Notes: generated by a model from the sequence alone, not told the origin. Numbered from the stretch's first letter, positions 8,250 to 16,163 are shown. The stretch is DNA of 23,286 nt from an uncultured Collinsella sp. (GCA_900541715.1 UQLI01000031.1:1-23286); one strand, 5' to 3'. Made by a program: numbers and translations.

Positions 8250-8264
8250 ATTGCATTATGCAAT
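8250..8264. promoter_or_regulatory. Perfect 15-bp dyad upstream of LytS2
   Basis: ATTGCAT-T-ATGCAAT is a perfect inverted repeat with 7-bp arms. Read on the minus strand it contains CATAAT, a fair -10 hexamer, though no well-spaced -35 is visible. It shares ATTGC/GCAAT half-sites with the dyad cluster before the other LytTR operon. It could be an operator; no binding protein can be named. Confidence 0.35.
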
Positions 8265-8305
8265 CAAATACTGTGTTTTACATCAAGCCATCGATGAACG
8301 GTAGC

Positions 8306-9583
8306 TTAGGCGCTGTACTTGTTTGCCTCGCCGAAGGTGCCGCCCTCGACAATCCAGCCGTCCTTCATGATGACGTCCATGTTGTCGGTGTTGAGCACGT
8401 GGATGTCGGCGGCGACGTCACCGTTGACGACCAGCAGGTCGGCGCACTTGCCGGCCTCGATGGACCCGGTCTCGTCCTCGATGTGGCACATCTTGGCACC
8501 GTTGAGGGTGGCACAGGTGATGGTCTCGACCGGGGTGAAGCCGATCTTGTCGACGAACTCGTACATCTCCTCGATGGAGCAGGTGCCGTACGGGGTGACG
8601 AAGGAGAAGGAATCGGAGCCGATCGTCATGACGACGCCGCGCTTCTTGGCCTCGCGCAGGCAGTCGTAGTTGCGCTGCAGCTCCTTCTCGACCAGGGTGC
8701 CCTCGTACTTGTCGTGCAGCTCGGGGACGTAGACGGGCGGATAGGTGGCGTACCAGGTGGGCAGGAAGGCGATCGTCGGGGTGAAGAAGGTGCCCTGCTC
8801 GGCCATGAGGTCCATGGTGCGCTCATCGATATCGAAGCCGTGGATCAGCTGCTCGCAGCCAAAGCGGACGGAATCGTAGGCAGCGGCGTGGTTGTTGTAG
8901 CAGTGGCTCCACACGGGGATGCCGACCATCTTGGCCTCTTCGACCACAGCCTGAATCTCCTCGGAGCAGTAGTGCTGGTCGCGGCCGGAGTCCCAGCGCC
9001 AGATGCCGCCACCGGTAGCCCAGATCTTGATGGCATCGGGGTTCTCGCGCAGGCGACGACGGACGGCCTTGCGCAGATCCCAAGGACCGTCGACCTGATC
9101 GCCCCAGGGGTGCGATTCCTTGTTGAGCTCCTGGCTGCAGTGGTGGGAGTCGCCGTGGCCGGCAACGCGGCAGAAGCCAAGGCCGGTGGCCAGAACGCGC
9201 GGGCCCTTGAAGACGCCCTTGTCGATGCAGTCACGGATCTGGATACCAAAGCGGCCGATCTCGCAGACGGTGGTGAGGCCGTGGGTGAGGCAGTCGTAGG
9301 CCTGCTTGACGGCGACGGCCTGCTTCTCGAGAAGCGGCTGCATGACCCAGTCGGTGTCATCGTCGGTCAAGTTGCCCGAGAAGTGCAGGTGGGTGTCGAT
9401 CAGGCCGGGAAGGACGGTCTTGCCGGCGGCGTCGATGACCTCAACGCCCTCGGGAAGGTCCTGCATGGCGCCGGCGTACTCGATCTTGCCGTTGTCGTCG
9501 ACGAGAACGAGGGAGTTCTCGACCGGCTCGGCACCGGTACCGTCGATGAGCTTGCCGCCAACGATTGCATACTTAGTGGACAT
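8306..9583 (-). CDS. Amidohydrolase (imidazolonepropionase / Xaa-Pro dipeptidase-like)
   Basis: A 425-residue metal-dependent amidohydrolase. The N-terminal beta-sandwich strand leads to VLPGLIDTHLHF (58-68), with the HxH metal ligands His65 and His67. Lys186 in AIKIWATGGG fits the carbamylated bridging lysine, VWSHCYNN supplies His227, LIHGFD supplies His248, and TIGSDSF supplies Asp324. This set matches the imidazolonepropionase-related branch that includes Xaa-Pro and Xaa-Arg dipeptidases. GGAGGAA precedes the ATG. It follows the amino acid permease by 131 nt on the same strand and is closed by a terminator, so the pair probably imports and hydrolyses a peptide or amino acid derivative. 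The exact substrate is not readable, and cyclic imide or prolidase-like activities remain possible. Confidence 0.85.
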   Translation of the reverse strand: MSTKYAIVGGKLIDGTGAEPVENSLVLVDDNGKIEYAGAMQDLPEGVEVIDAAGKTVLPGLIDTHLHFSGNLTDDDTDWVMQPLLEKQAVAVKQAYDCLTHGLTTVCEIGRFGIQIRDCIDKGVFKGPRVLATGLGFCRVAGHGDSHHCSQELNKESHPWGDQVDGPWDLRKAVRRRLRENPDAIKIWATGGGIWRWDSGRDQHYCSEEIQAVVEEAKMVGIPVWSHCYNNHAAAYDSVRFGCEQLIHGFDIDERTMDLMAEQGTFFTPTIAFLPTWYATYPPVYVPELHDKYEGTLVEKELQRNYDCLREAKKRGVVMTIGSDSFSFVTPYGTCSIEEMYEFVDKIGFTPVETITCATLNGAKMCHIEDETGSIEAGKCADLLVVNGDVAADIHVLNTDNMDVIMKDGWIVEGGTFGEANKYSA

Positions 9584-9613
9584 GGTTCCTCCTTATGGAT
9601 CCATATAGTGGGC

Positions 9614-9691
9614 GAGGCCGTGTTGGGTTAAGGCCTCACAAAGCTACCCAAGTGGCGCCGGGTTCGGCGCGCGGAAGAGAGGGTCCCGCGC
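9614..9691 (-). other. Cluster of three hairpins between permease and amidohydrolase
   Basis: Three perfect short inverted repeats lie in this 131-nt spacer: GAGGCC/GGCCTC (9614-9619 with 9632-9637), GCGCCG/CGGCGC (9655-9660 with 9665-9670) and GCGCGG/CCGCGC (9669-9674 with 9686-9691). The last two share two bases and would compete. None is followed by a T-tract, so they look like mRNA processing or stability elements rather than terminators. Confidence 0.45.
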
Positions 9692-9714
9692 ACCTGATCC
9701 GCCCCGGCTCGGCG

Positions 9715-11166
9715 TTACTTTTTGCGGGAATTGGTGAAAGCCATGAGGGCCAGGCCAATAGCCAACCAGCCGATCACGATGCTCCACTCCACCATGTTGA
9801 GGGAGGCGGGAGAGAACGGAATCACAAGCAGGCCGATGATGATGGCGCAGGCAGCGATAGCGAGGGAGATACCAAACTTGCCACCGGGCACCTCGTAGGG
9901 ACGAGGCAGGTCGGGCTCGGTGAAGCGCATGCGCAGGCAGGCGAGGGCGACCATGCCGCAGGAGAAGATGAAGGCGAGAGCCGACACGTTGGTCAGAGGG
10001 ATAAGCATGTTCTTGCCCAGGAACGGACCGACGACGGTGATGACGCCCAGAACAACGCAGGCGAGCTTGGGAGCGCCGGACTTGGGGTCGACCTCGGCGA
10101 ACTTCTCGGGCAGCTGGCCCTTGCGGCCCATGGCGAGCATGATGCGGCTCGTTGCGCCGTAGAAGGAGTTCATCGGGCCCATGGGTCCAAGCGTGGCGAT
10201 GACGAGCATGGCCAGGTACAGGAGCATGTTGATGCCCTTGAGACAGGCAAGCGCGGGAACCGGGCTCTTAACAAACTCATGCCAGTCGAGAATGGTACCG
10301 AACGAGTAGATGCAGACCATGTAGAAACCGCCGGCGGCCAGCAGGGCCAGGGAGATGATCTTGCCGAACTTGTTCCAGTTGAGGCCCTCGGCTGCTTCCT
10401 CAGCCTGCTGAGGAATGGTGTCGAAGCCGGCGTAGAAGAACGGGGTCAGAACCAGGACCGACACGATGCCGGCAAACAGGCTGGTGCTCTCGGTAGCGGC
10501 CTTGCCGCCGCCAGCGCCGGTGACCTGGGAGAACACGGGCATGGCGTTGTCCGGCGAGCCGGTGAACAGCGAGACGCCCATGGCGAGCAGCATGCCGCAG
10601 AGCAGGGCCTTGGTCAGGAAGGCCTGGAGCTTGGCGGCCGAGCTGGCGCCGCGGAAGTTGAGGAAGATGACGTAGACTGCAAAGCCGAGCGCGATCAGCG
10701 TCGGGAACAGGTAGACGTCGGCCCCCAGGATGGTGTAGAGCTTGACGGCGCGCAGCCACTCAAGACCGGGTAGGCTGCCGAACATCTCGGACACGAGGGT
10801 CGAAATGGCGATGGCCTCCCACGGGCACAGGATGCCGTTGCCCAGGGCCAAAAGCCATCCGGTGATGTAGCTCAGTGTACGGCCAAAGCTACGATCGACA
10901 TACTCGACGATGCCGCCCGAGATGGGGATAGCAGCCGTGAGCTCACCGAAAACAGCTCCGACGGGCACGAGGAAGATTGCACCCAAGAGGAATGCGATCA
11001 TAGCGGGAACGGGACCGCCGCCCACGACCATCCAGTCGCCGACCTGCAGAACCCAACCGGTACCGATAATGGCACCAAAGCCGATGGTGAAGAAGTTCCA
11101 GAGCGAAAGCGTTTTCTTCATGCCGCCGTTATCCTCGACTGCAACTTCTGCGTTCTTGTCCGCCAT
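9715..11166 (-). CDS. APC-family amino acid permease
   Basis: A 483-residue polytopic membrane protein with about 12-13 hydrophobic segments. The first helix region FFTIGFGAIIGTGWVLQVGD holds the GxG(I/T)IGTG-type substrate-binding break typical of the amino acid-polyamine-organocation superfamily. A second signature region near residues 90-120 (GIVEYVDRSFG and LALGNGILCPWEAIAIS) fits the same family. It has a strong AGGAGGGG site before the ATG. It is first in an operon with the amidohydrolase. The spacer after it has hairpins but no terminator. The transported compound is unknown; pairing with a dipeptidase-like hydrolase suggests an amino acid, a modified amino acid or a small peptide derivative. 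Confidence 0.85.
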   Translation of the reverse strand: MADKNAEVAVEDNGGMKKTLSLWNFFTIGFGAIIGTGWVLQVGDWMVVGGGPVPAMIAFLLGAIFLVPVGAVFGELTAAIPISGGIVEYVDRSFGRTLSYITGWLLALGNGILCPWEAIAISTLVSEMFGSLPGLEWLRAVKLYTILGADVYLFPTLIALGFAVYVIFLNFRGASSAAKLQAFLTKALLCGMLLAMGVSLFTGSPDNAMPVFSQVTGAGGGKAATESTSLFAGIVSVLVLTPFFYAGFDTIPQQAEEAAEGLNWNKFGKIISLALLAAGGFYMVCIYSFGTILDWHEFVKSPVPALACLKGINMLLYLAMLVIATLGPMGPMNSFYGATSRIMLAMGRKGQLPEKFAEVDPKSGAPKLACVVLGVITVVGPFLGKNMLIPLTNVSALAFIFSCGMVALACLRMRFTEPDLPRPYEVPGGKFGISLAIAACAIIIGLLVIPFSPASLNMVEWSIVIGWLAIGLALMAFTNSRKK

Positions 11167-11525
11167 TGTTCCCCTCCTTTCCTTTTTGACGCCCTTGGCG
11201 TCACCCCTTGCGCGGTCCGTTTTGCCGCGCGCTTTTATTCCATGGCTTTAAGATACGGCCTTGGCGCAGCAGCGCCGCTCGCAGCTCGACCGAAGGCAGA
11301 ACTGCAAAACGAGCGGCACCGTTTTTGGGACGAACGGCACGGTTTGCCGCTCATTGTTGCCGCCCGCCCGACGGGCGTACGCTCATCGGGCGCATATTGA
11401 GATGTTTTTGAGGCCGTGCGTTTTGCGCCTTTCGTACCGTTTACCGAGCTTTTGACGCGCAGGCCCATTTGTTGCACATCTTTTTTGTAGGATAGACGGG
11501 TTATACATGAGACAAGGCGGTACGA
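11167..11525. other. Divergent intergenic region between permease and C39-like gene
   Basis: This 359-nt gap must hold promoters for both directions, but no clear -35/-10 pair stands out. Close to the permease start are two hairpins, GACGCC-CTT-GGCGTC (11188-11202) and GCGCGG/CCGCGC (11210-11215 with 11225-11230), both within the permease leader. A GAGCGGCA...TGCCGCTC inverted repeat lies near 11310-11353, within a G/C-rich stretch. I see no credible gene. Confidence 0.5.
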
Positions 11526-12560
11526 ATGGCATACGGATACAACGACGGTGATCAACGGCGACAAAGCGTTCGCCTTGCTGGCCGTACCACGCCTACGCCC
11601 AGAAGTGCCACGAGCAGCAATCCGCAACGCCTCCAAGAGCAACCCAGGCCTTCGTCTCGGCAGCAGGCAAGCAGAACACGGCAGAGTGGCCGTCCGAGCA
11701 CGGGCACAAGCGCGCAGCAAGATAGCCGCTTGGGCGCACGCACTCGACAGCGTCAGGCCGAGGTTCCGCAACTGCGCCGCAACGGCGCACGTCAGCCCGG
11801 CATCCATATCAACCGCTTCTTTTCGCATCCCCAAGGCGGACGCGACGGCAAGCCCTACCGCTCGACATCGCACGTGAATGCCCCGGCCCTGCCGGCTCGT
11901 CGACTCCGCCTCGCACTGTGCTCTATCCTCACCTGTCTGGTCTTTGTGCTTATGAGCTCCTGTATGTCCCACGGCTCGGCCGGTCTCGAGCCCACCGTCG
12001 AGGACAAGCTGCTCAAGGCCCCCGTCGCACCCGGCTATTCGTTTGCGTTTTCGACCCCGCGCTCGCAATGGCAAGCCGGCACGATGCCCCATATGTATCA
12101 GATCGACCCTGCGTGGTCGGAGCTGCCTTACGCCGGCGGCACCATCCGCCAAAATGCCTGCGGGCCTACGTGTCTCACCATGGTCTATATCTTTAAGACG
12201 GGACACACCGATATGACCCCCGTCGATATGTGCGCGCTTTCCGAGGCGGGCAATTACGCCCCCACCGGTGCAACCGAATGGTCGTTTATGACGAGCGGCG
12301 CGTGGCAGTTGGGACTTAACGGAACGGAGCTCCATAACGATCGCGACTCGATGACTCAGGCGCTGCGTTCGGGAGCGCCCGTCATCGCCGCCGTTCGGCC
12401 GGGCACCTTTACCAGCGTTGGACACTACATTGTGCTTTACGGTATTGACGACGCCGACCAGATTGGAGTCTTCGATCCCAACTCGGCCAGCCGCAGCGCC
12501 CGCCGCTGGGGCGCCGTAGAGGTCCTTAACGAAGTCGAAGCCATGTGGGCCTACTACTAG
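11526..12560 (+). CDS. Membrane-anchored C39-like cysteine peptidase
   Basis: A 344-residue protein. Residues 1-122 are low-complexity, rich in Arg, Gln, Ser and Pro and strongly basic. A single hydrophobic segment (126-145, LRLALCSILTCLVFVLMSSC) follows. Residues about 175-344 resemble the papain-like C39_2 domain: Gln209 and Cys212 in RQNACGPTCLTMVY, His300 in VGHYIVLYG and Asp317 in VFDPNS make a full Gln-Cys-His-Asp set. The peptidase domain is expected outside the cell with the basic tail in the cytoplasm. A possible lipoprotein Cys at 146 does not fit well because the preceding tail is so long. The start has only a weak AAGGCGG site. The gene stands alone; the repeat array begins at its stop codon. 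Substrate unknown; activity on peptides or bacteriocin leaders is a family-level guess. Confidence 0.75.
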   Translation: MAYGYNDGDQRRQSVRLAGRTTPTPRSATSSNPQRLQEQPRPSSRQQASRTRQSGRPSTGTSAQQDSRLGARTRQRQAEVPQLRRNGARQPGIHINRFFSHPQGGRDGKPYRSTSHVNAPALPARRLRLALCSILTCLVFVLMSSCMSHGSAGLEPTVEDKLLKAPVAPGYSFAFSTPRSQWQAGTMPHMYQIDPAWSELPYAGGTIRQNACGPTCLTMVYIFKTGHTDMTPVDMCALSEAGNYAPTGATEWSFMTSGAWQLGLNGTELHNDRDSMTQALRSGAPVIAAVRPGTFTSVGHYIVLYGIDDADQIGVFDPNSASRSARRWGAVEVLNEVEAMWAYY

Positions 12561-12587
12561 TCATTGGGGACAGACTTAAATGAGTAG
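12561..12587 (+). repeat. Intergenic repeat fragment directly after the C39-like stop codon
   Basis: TCATTGGGGACAGACTTAAATGAGTAG repeats, with one change, the start of the 54-bp palindromic element at 12866. The next bases (12589-12614) look like a deletion-worn copy of the module at 12803. It starts at the base after the stop codon, so it forms part of the 3' untranslated region. Confidence 0.7.
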
Positions 12588-12614
12588 CCCCAGGCTGCCA
12601 GGAACTGCCGACAC

Positions 12615-12800
12615 GGAAAGCGCATCCCATTTTGGAGCTCAATAGCGGGATGCACTTTCCGTTAGCGGCCCGTTTGGGAAACTACGTTCCACTTTCCGGC
12701 AACATTCCGGGATGCATTTTCCGGTTGAGGCCCTCAAGGGAAACTATGTCCCATGTTGGACGCTCATTCTGGGATGCGCTTTCCGCAGTTGATTGATGCG
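12615..12800 (+). repeat. Three tandem copies of a 62-bp repeat
   Basis: Units start at 12615, 12677 and 12739. Each begins GGAAA and carries about 33 nt later a GGGATGCnnTTTCC box. In the first unit the left end GGAAAGCGCATCCC is the inverted complement of its right box with one mismatch, so each unit can fold as a hairpin; the later units are less symmetrical. The 17-mer GATGCGCTTTCCGCAGT at the end of the last unit (12773-12789) recurs at 18653-18669. No coding potential is evident. Confidence 0.75.
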
Positions 12801-12802
12801 GG

Positions 12803-12858
12803 CTTTAAGGACTGTTCCAAGCTGCCAGCAGAAAAGGAACGTCCCCAAGTGCCGGGTT
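12803..12858 (+). repeat. 56-bp repeat module, copy 1
   Basis: This stretch, with the core GGAACGTCCCCAAGTGCCGG, matches 18751-18806 at about 52 of 56 positions. Here it lies before the palindromic element; at the other locus it lies after it. Confidence 0.8.
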
Positions 12859-12863
12859 TCCGC

Positions 12864-12917
12864 AGTCATTGGGGACAGACTTAAATGACTAGTCTTTTAA
12901 GAACGTCCCCAATGACT
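12864..12917. repeat. 54-bp palindromic intergenic element, copy 1
   Basis: Outer arms AGTCATTGGGGAC (12864-12876) and GTCCCCAATGACT (12905-12917) are perfect inverted repeats. The centre contains the palindrome GACTAGTC flanked by TTAA. An equally long element is at 18694-18747. The form resembles REP/BIME or miniature inverted-repeat elements, but no associated transposase lies in the window. Confidence 0.8.
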
Positions 12918-12958
12918 ACCCACAGAATGAGGGTCTCATCGGGGACTAGGTAAATAGC

Positions 12959-12992
12959 AAAAGCCCCCGCGGCCGAAACGGGCCGCGGGGGC
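12959..12992 (-). terminator. Intrinsic terminator closing the beta-glucoside operon
   Basis: On the minus strand a perfect 12-bp GC stem (12992-12981 with 12974-12963, 6-nt loop) is followed by TTTT. It lies just after the 6-phospho-beta-glucosidase stop codon. Confidence 0.9.
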
Positions 12993-13008
12993 AGCAGGCT
13001 TGCAAGGG

Positions 13009-14463
13009 TTAACTCAAGTCCTCGCCATTTGATGCAATGACCTTTTGATACCAGCAGAAGCTGTCCTTTCGGTAGCGATCGAACGTGCCTTTGCCCGTAT
13101 CATCGGCATCGACATAAACAAAGCCATAGCGCTTCTTCATCTGCCCCGTCGAGGCCGATACCAGATCGATACAGCCCCACGGCGTGTATCCCATCAGGTC
13201 AACACCGTCCTCGACAATTGCATCGCGTAGCGCAAGAATATGCCTGCGCAGGTAATCAATATGATACGCATCGTGGACTTTGCCGTCTTCCAGCGCATCG
13301 AGTCCGCCCACACCATTCTCAGCGATAAAGAGCGGAAGATGGTAACGATCGTGGTAGCCGGCAAGCGTCACGCGCAAACCCAGCGCATCGATCTGCCATT
13401 TCCAGGCAGTCTCTTTATCCTTGAGGTACGGATTGCGCAGCGTCGGGAACACGTTGCCCTCCGCCTTCTCAGCGATCACCTGGTCATCGGCGCACACCAA
13501 GCGCGAGCAATAGTACGAGAACGAGATGAAGTCGACGGTATGCTCGGCCAGATACTCCGTATCGCCCGGCTTAAAGGGCACGTGAACACCCTCTTTCTCG
13601 AGCGCACGCAGCTTCCAAGTAGGATAGGCGCCCGCAGCCATCACGTCAGTGTAGAAGTAGCGGCCGCGGTCCTCCTCATACGCAAGCCATACGTCCTCGG
13701 GCGCACAACGGTACGGATAGGTCGCACCGGCAGCGATCATGCAACCCACCTTGTTTGCGGGATCGATCTTGTGCAGGATCTCGACAGCGCGAGCGCTCGC
13801 CATAAACATATGGTGCGAAAACGCCGCGGTCACGGCTGCACGGTCACGCTCATCCTCGAGCGTGACGCCCGCGTTGAGATAGGACAGCGCCACGCTGTTG
13901 ATCTCGTTGAAGGTGAGCCAATAACGCACGAGGCCCTGGTACGCACGTCCGACGGTCTCGACGTAGTGCGCATACCGCTCGATCATCTCTCGGCTTTGCC
14001 ATCCACCATAACGCTCGACCAGAGCCAACGGATAGTCGTAGTGCGACAGCGTCACGAGCGGCTCGATTCCGTGCTCGCGCAGCGCCTCGAATACCTGACG
14101 GTAAAACTCCAAGCCCTCACCGTTGGGCTCGGCCTCCATCCCTGTGGGAAAAATACGGCTCCAACAAATTGAAAGACGCAGGCACTTAAAGCCCATCTCG
14201 GCAAAGAGCTCGACGTCCTCGCGCCAATGATGGAAGAAGTCGTTGCCCCAACGGCATGGATACAGCCTGTCCGGATCATCCACGGGTTTTTGCCTGCCAA
14301 ACATCACATCCCAGCGGTCGGGACCCTGTGGAATCAGGTCGGAGTGCGACATACCGCGGCCGCCCTCGTTCCAGCCCCCTTCGGCCTGGTTGGCAGCGAG
14401 CGCGCCGCCCCACAAAAAGCCATCGGGCATACCGGCAGCAGACATTCTGTCAAAGTAACCCAT
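13009..14463 (-). CDS. 6-phospho-beta-glucosidase, GH1
   Basis: A 484-residue family 1 glycoside hydrolase, the usual length for the family. The N-terminus has the GFLWGGALAANQAEG signature (15-29). Acid/base Glu187 lies in LTFNEINS and nucleophile Glu382 in LFIAENGVGG. The 6-phosphate-specific loop appears as SASTGQMKKRYGFVYVD (436-452), typical of enzymes acting on phosphorylated cellobiose or aryl-beta-glucosides. It hydrolyses the PTS product in the cytoplasm to glucose 6-phosphate plus glucose or aglycone. It starts one nucleotide after the EIIC stop, with AAGGA about 12 nt upstream, so it is probably translationally coupled. It is last in the PTS operon. Confidence 0.93.
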   Translation of the reverse strand: MGYFDRMSAAGMPDGFLWGGALAANQAEGGWNEGGRGMSHSDLIPQGPDRWDVMFGRQKPVDDPDRLYPCRWGNDFFHHWREDVELFAEMGFKCLRLSICWSRIFPTGMEAEPNGEGLEFYRQVFEALREHGIEPLVTLSHYDYPLALVERYGGWQSREMIERYAHYVETVGRAYQGLVRYWLTFNEINSVALSYLNAGVTLEDERDRAAVTAAFSHHMFMASARAVEILHKIDPANKVGCMIAAGATYPYRCAPEDVWLAYEEDRGRYFYTDVMAAGAYPTWKLRALEKEGVHVPFKPGDTEYLAEHTVDFISFSYYCSRLVCADDQVIAEKAEGNVFPTLRNPYLKDKETAWKWQIDALGLRVTLAGYHDRYHLPLFIAENGVGGLDALEDGKVHDAYHIDYLRRHILALRDAIVEDGVDLMGYTPWGCIDLVSASTGQMKKRYGFVYVDADDTGKGTFDRYRKDSFCWYQKVIASNGEDLS

Positions 14464-14464
14464 G

Positions 14465-15814
14465 CTACTCAGTATCCTTGGCAGAAGCTGCCGCGGCGTT
14501 CTCCTGCTCCTGTGCCAGGAGCTGGTTGTCGTACACCTTAAAGAACGGGTACCAGACCACAGCCATGACCACGATCAAAACGATCGTAAATACCCAGATG
14601 CGCGGGTCGAGGCACTGGATAAAGCCCTGAACGAAGATGGGGAACGTGCCGCTCACCAAGATGTAGAAGTTAGAGACAAGACCCAGTGAGATTGCACCCC
14701 AATACAGCAGGGCCGAAATCATACCGCCCAGCACAAACGGAATCATGAGGATCGGGTTGAAGATGATGGGTGCGCCAAAGATCGCGGGCTCGGAGATACG
14801 GAAGAAGCTCGGCACGATCGATGCCTTGCCAAATGCCTTGAGCTGCTGCGACTTTGCCCTAAACGCGCAGAGCGCCACAAAAGAGAACGTATTGCCCGTG
14901 CCGCCGATGAGGTTGATGACCATCGACATGAGTACCGGGTGGAACTCAAGCGGCTGCCCAGCAGCGTAGAGTGAGGCGTTGGCAGCAAAGGCGGCAAGCG
15001 TGACCGGGGCGGTGATGGGCATCACGATCATGTTGCCGTGGACGCCAAAGCACCAAAACAGCAGCGTCATGAAGCAGATAAGCAGTGCGCCGGGCACAGA
15101 GTCAACTGCGACGGAAAGCGGGGCAGCGAGCAGCTTCTCGATAACCGAGGGGATGGACAGCGTGGGATCGATCATCTGGATCAGCAGGTTGCCACCAAAG
15201 AAGATGAGGATGTTGGCGAGCATAGGCACGATGGCGCCAAAGGTTTCGGACAAAAACGGCGGCACGCCATCGGGCATCTTGATGGTGATGCCCTTGGTCT
15301 GGCAGAAGCGCGTGACCTCGACGGAGACCAGGGCAACGATGATGGCGGTAAACAGGCCCTGCGCACCCAGATAGGTGCAGGGGACCGCCTGGAGCACGGA
15401 CTCATCAGCAAGCTGGTAGTAGGACGACGGCGCCGCGGCGATCAGGAACATCACCAGCGAGGTCATACCGGCGTTAAGCTTGGGCATCTTGTAGGTGCCC
15501 GCCAGGTTATAGGCGATTGCGAACGTCACGATCACCGACAGTATGCCCATCGTCATGTTGAACGGGATGAGCAGCGTGAGCTTATTGGCCGTGGCAAAAT
15601 CGAGCCAAGGGCCAAAGACGGACCAGAACCCGCCCTGCGCCACCAGGTCGGCCGTGACCGGCGGGTTGGCGATGATCATAAAGACGGCAGAGACCAAGAT
15701 GAAGCTGATCGAGCTCATAAAGCCCTTTTGCATGGAGGCAAAGTGGCGCTCGGTGCCGCAGAAATTGGCAATAGGGGTCAGTTTTTCCTGAAGCAGGGTC
15801 ATGAACTTTTCCAT
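14465..15814 (-). CDS. PTS cellobiose/lactose-type EIIC permease
   Basis: A 449-residue integral membrane protein with about 10 hydrophobic segments. The N-terminus (LQEKLTPIANFCGTERHFASM) and the central FWCFGVHGNMI and GGTGNTFSF regions are characteristic of the Lac/cellobiose EIIC family, where the HG and GGTG loops line the sugar site. It carries beta-glucosides such as cellobiose into the cell as EIIB phosphorylates them. AGGAGG precedes the ATG and overlaps the EIIB stop, giving tight coupling. EIIA, EIIB and EIIC are separate polypeptides here, as in Bacillus lic/cel systems. Substrate choice (cellobiose, lichenan breakdown product or aryl-beta-glucoside) is inferred from the neighbours. 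Confidence 0.92.
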   Translation of the reverse strand: MEKFMTLLQEKLTPIANFCGTERHFASMQKGFMSSISFILVSAVFMIIANPPVTADLVAQGGFWSVFGPWLDFATANKLTLLIPFNMTMGILSVIVTFAIAYNLAGTYKMPKLNAGMTSLVMFLIAAAPSSYYQLADESVLQAVPCTYLGAQGLFTAIIVALVSVEVTRFCQTKGITIKMPDGVPPFLSETFGAIVPMLANILIFFGGNLLIQMIDPTLSIPSVIEKLLAAPLSVAVDSVPGALLICFMTLLFWCFGVHGNMIVMPITAPVTLAAFAANASLYAAGQPLEFHPVLMSMVINLIGGTGNTFSFVALCAFRAKSQQLKAFGKASIVPSFFRISEPAIFGAPIIFNPILMIPFVLGGMISALLYWGAISLGLVSNFYILVSGTFPIFVQGFIQCLDPRIWVFTIVLIVVMAVVWYPFFKVYDNQLLAQEQENAAAASAKDTE

Positions 15815-15823
15815 GGTCGCCTC

Positions 15824-16117
15824 CTAGCCCAACAGCGACTGGGCGAGTGCCAGCACGTTGGCGGCGTTGCCCATGCCGTAGTCCTGTGCGGGGATGACCG
15901 CGGTCGGCTTACCGCTCCCCTGCTTGACGGTGTTGAGCTGGTAGGACACCTGCGGCCCCAAGAGCAGCACGTCATAATCGGCGCAGGTCTCCTGATACTC
16001 GCCGATACCCACCGCATCGATATCGAGCTCGATGCCGTTTTGCTCCGCGTATTTCTCGAGTTTCTTCATCAGAATGCTTGTAGACAGGCCAGCTGCGCAA
16101 ACAAGAAGGATCTTCAT
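15824..16117 (-). CDS. PTS cellobiose/lactose-type EIIB
   Basis: A 97-residue cytoplasmic PTS component. Residues 1-14 are MKILLVCAAGLSTS, with Cys8 the phosphorylated residue of the Lac-family EIIB P-loop-like turn. The normal length for the family is about 100. I chose ATG 16117 because GAAGGG lies 8 nt upstream and it gives the standard N-terminus; an in-frame start at 16192 would add 25 unrelated residues. It accepts phosphate from EIIA and passes it to the sugar bound by EIIC. It is 46 nt after EIIA and 9 nt before EIIC. Confidence 0.93.
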   Translation of the reverse strand: MKILLVCAAGLSTSILMKKLEKYAEQNGIELDIDAVGIGEYQETCADYDVLLLGPQVSYQLNTVKQGSGKPTAVIPAQDYGMGNAANVLALAQSLLG

Positions 16118-16163
16118 AAGGGATTCCCTTCGCATTGATTGGTTGGATAGTCGCCGCACGCCG

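Noticed and set aside
8159..9631. 490-codon plus-strand open frame opposite the amidohydrolase
   Set aside because: It is the complement of a gene with intact catalytic residues and an optimal ribosome site; its Val/Gly/Asp-rich translation is a typical high-GC antisense shadow.
9595..10773. 392-codon plus-strand open frame opposite the permease
   Set aside because: Rich in Gly, Glu, His and Asp with no hydrophobic core, and antisense to a clear APC permease.
11188..11230. Riboswitch in the permease leader
   Set aside because: There are two short hairpins before the ribosome site but no recognisable conserved core of a known riboswitch class.
11235..12425. 396-codon minus-strand open frame opposite the C39-like gene
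   Set aside because: The opposite strand has a full catalytic set and a membrane segment; this frame is Arg/Ala-rich with no motif or ribosome site.
12561..12958. CRISPR array interpretation of the repeats
   Set aside because: The 62-bp units are contiguous and diverged, without unique spacers between identical short repeats, and no cas gene is present.
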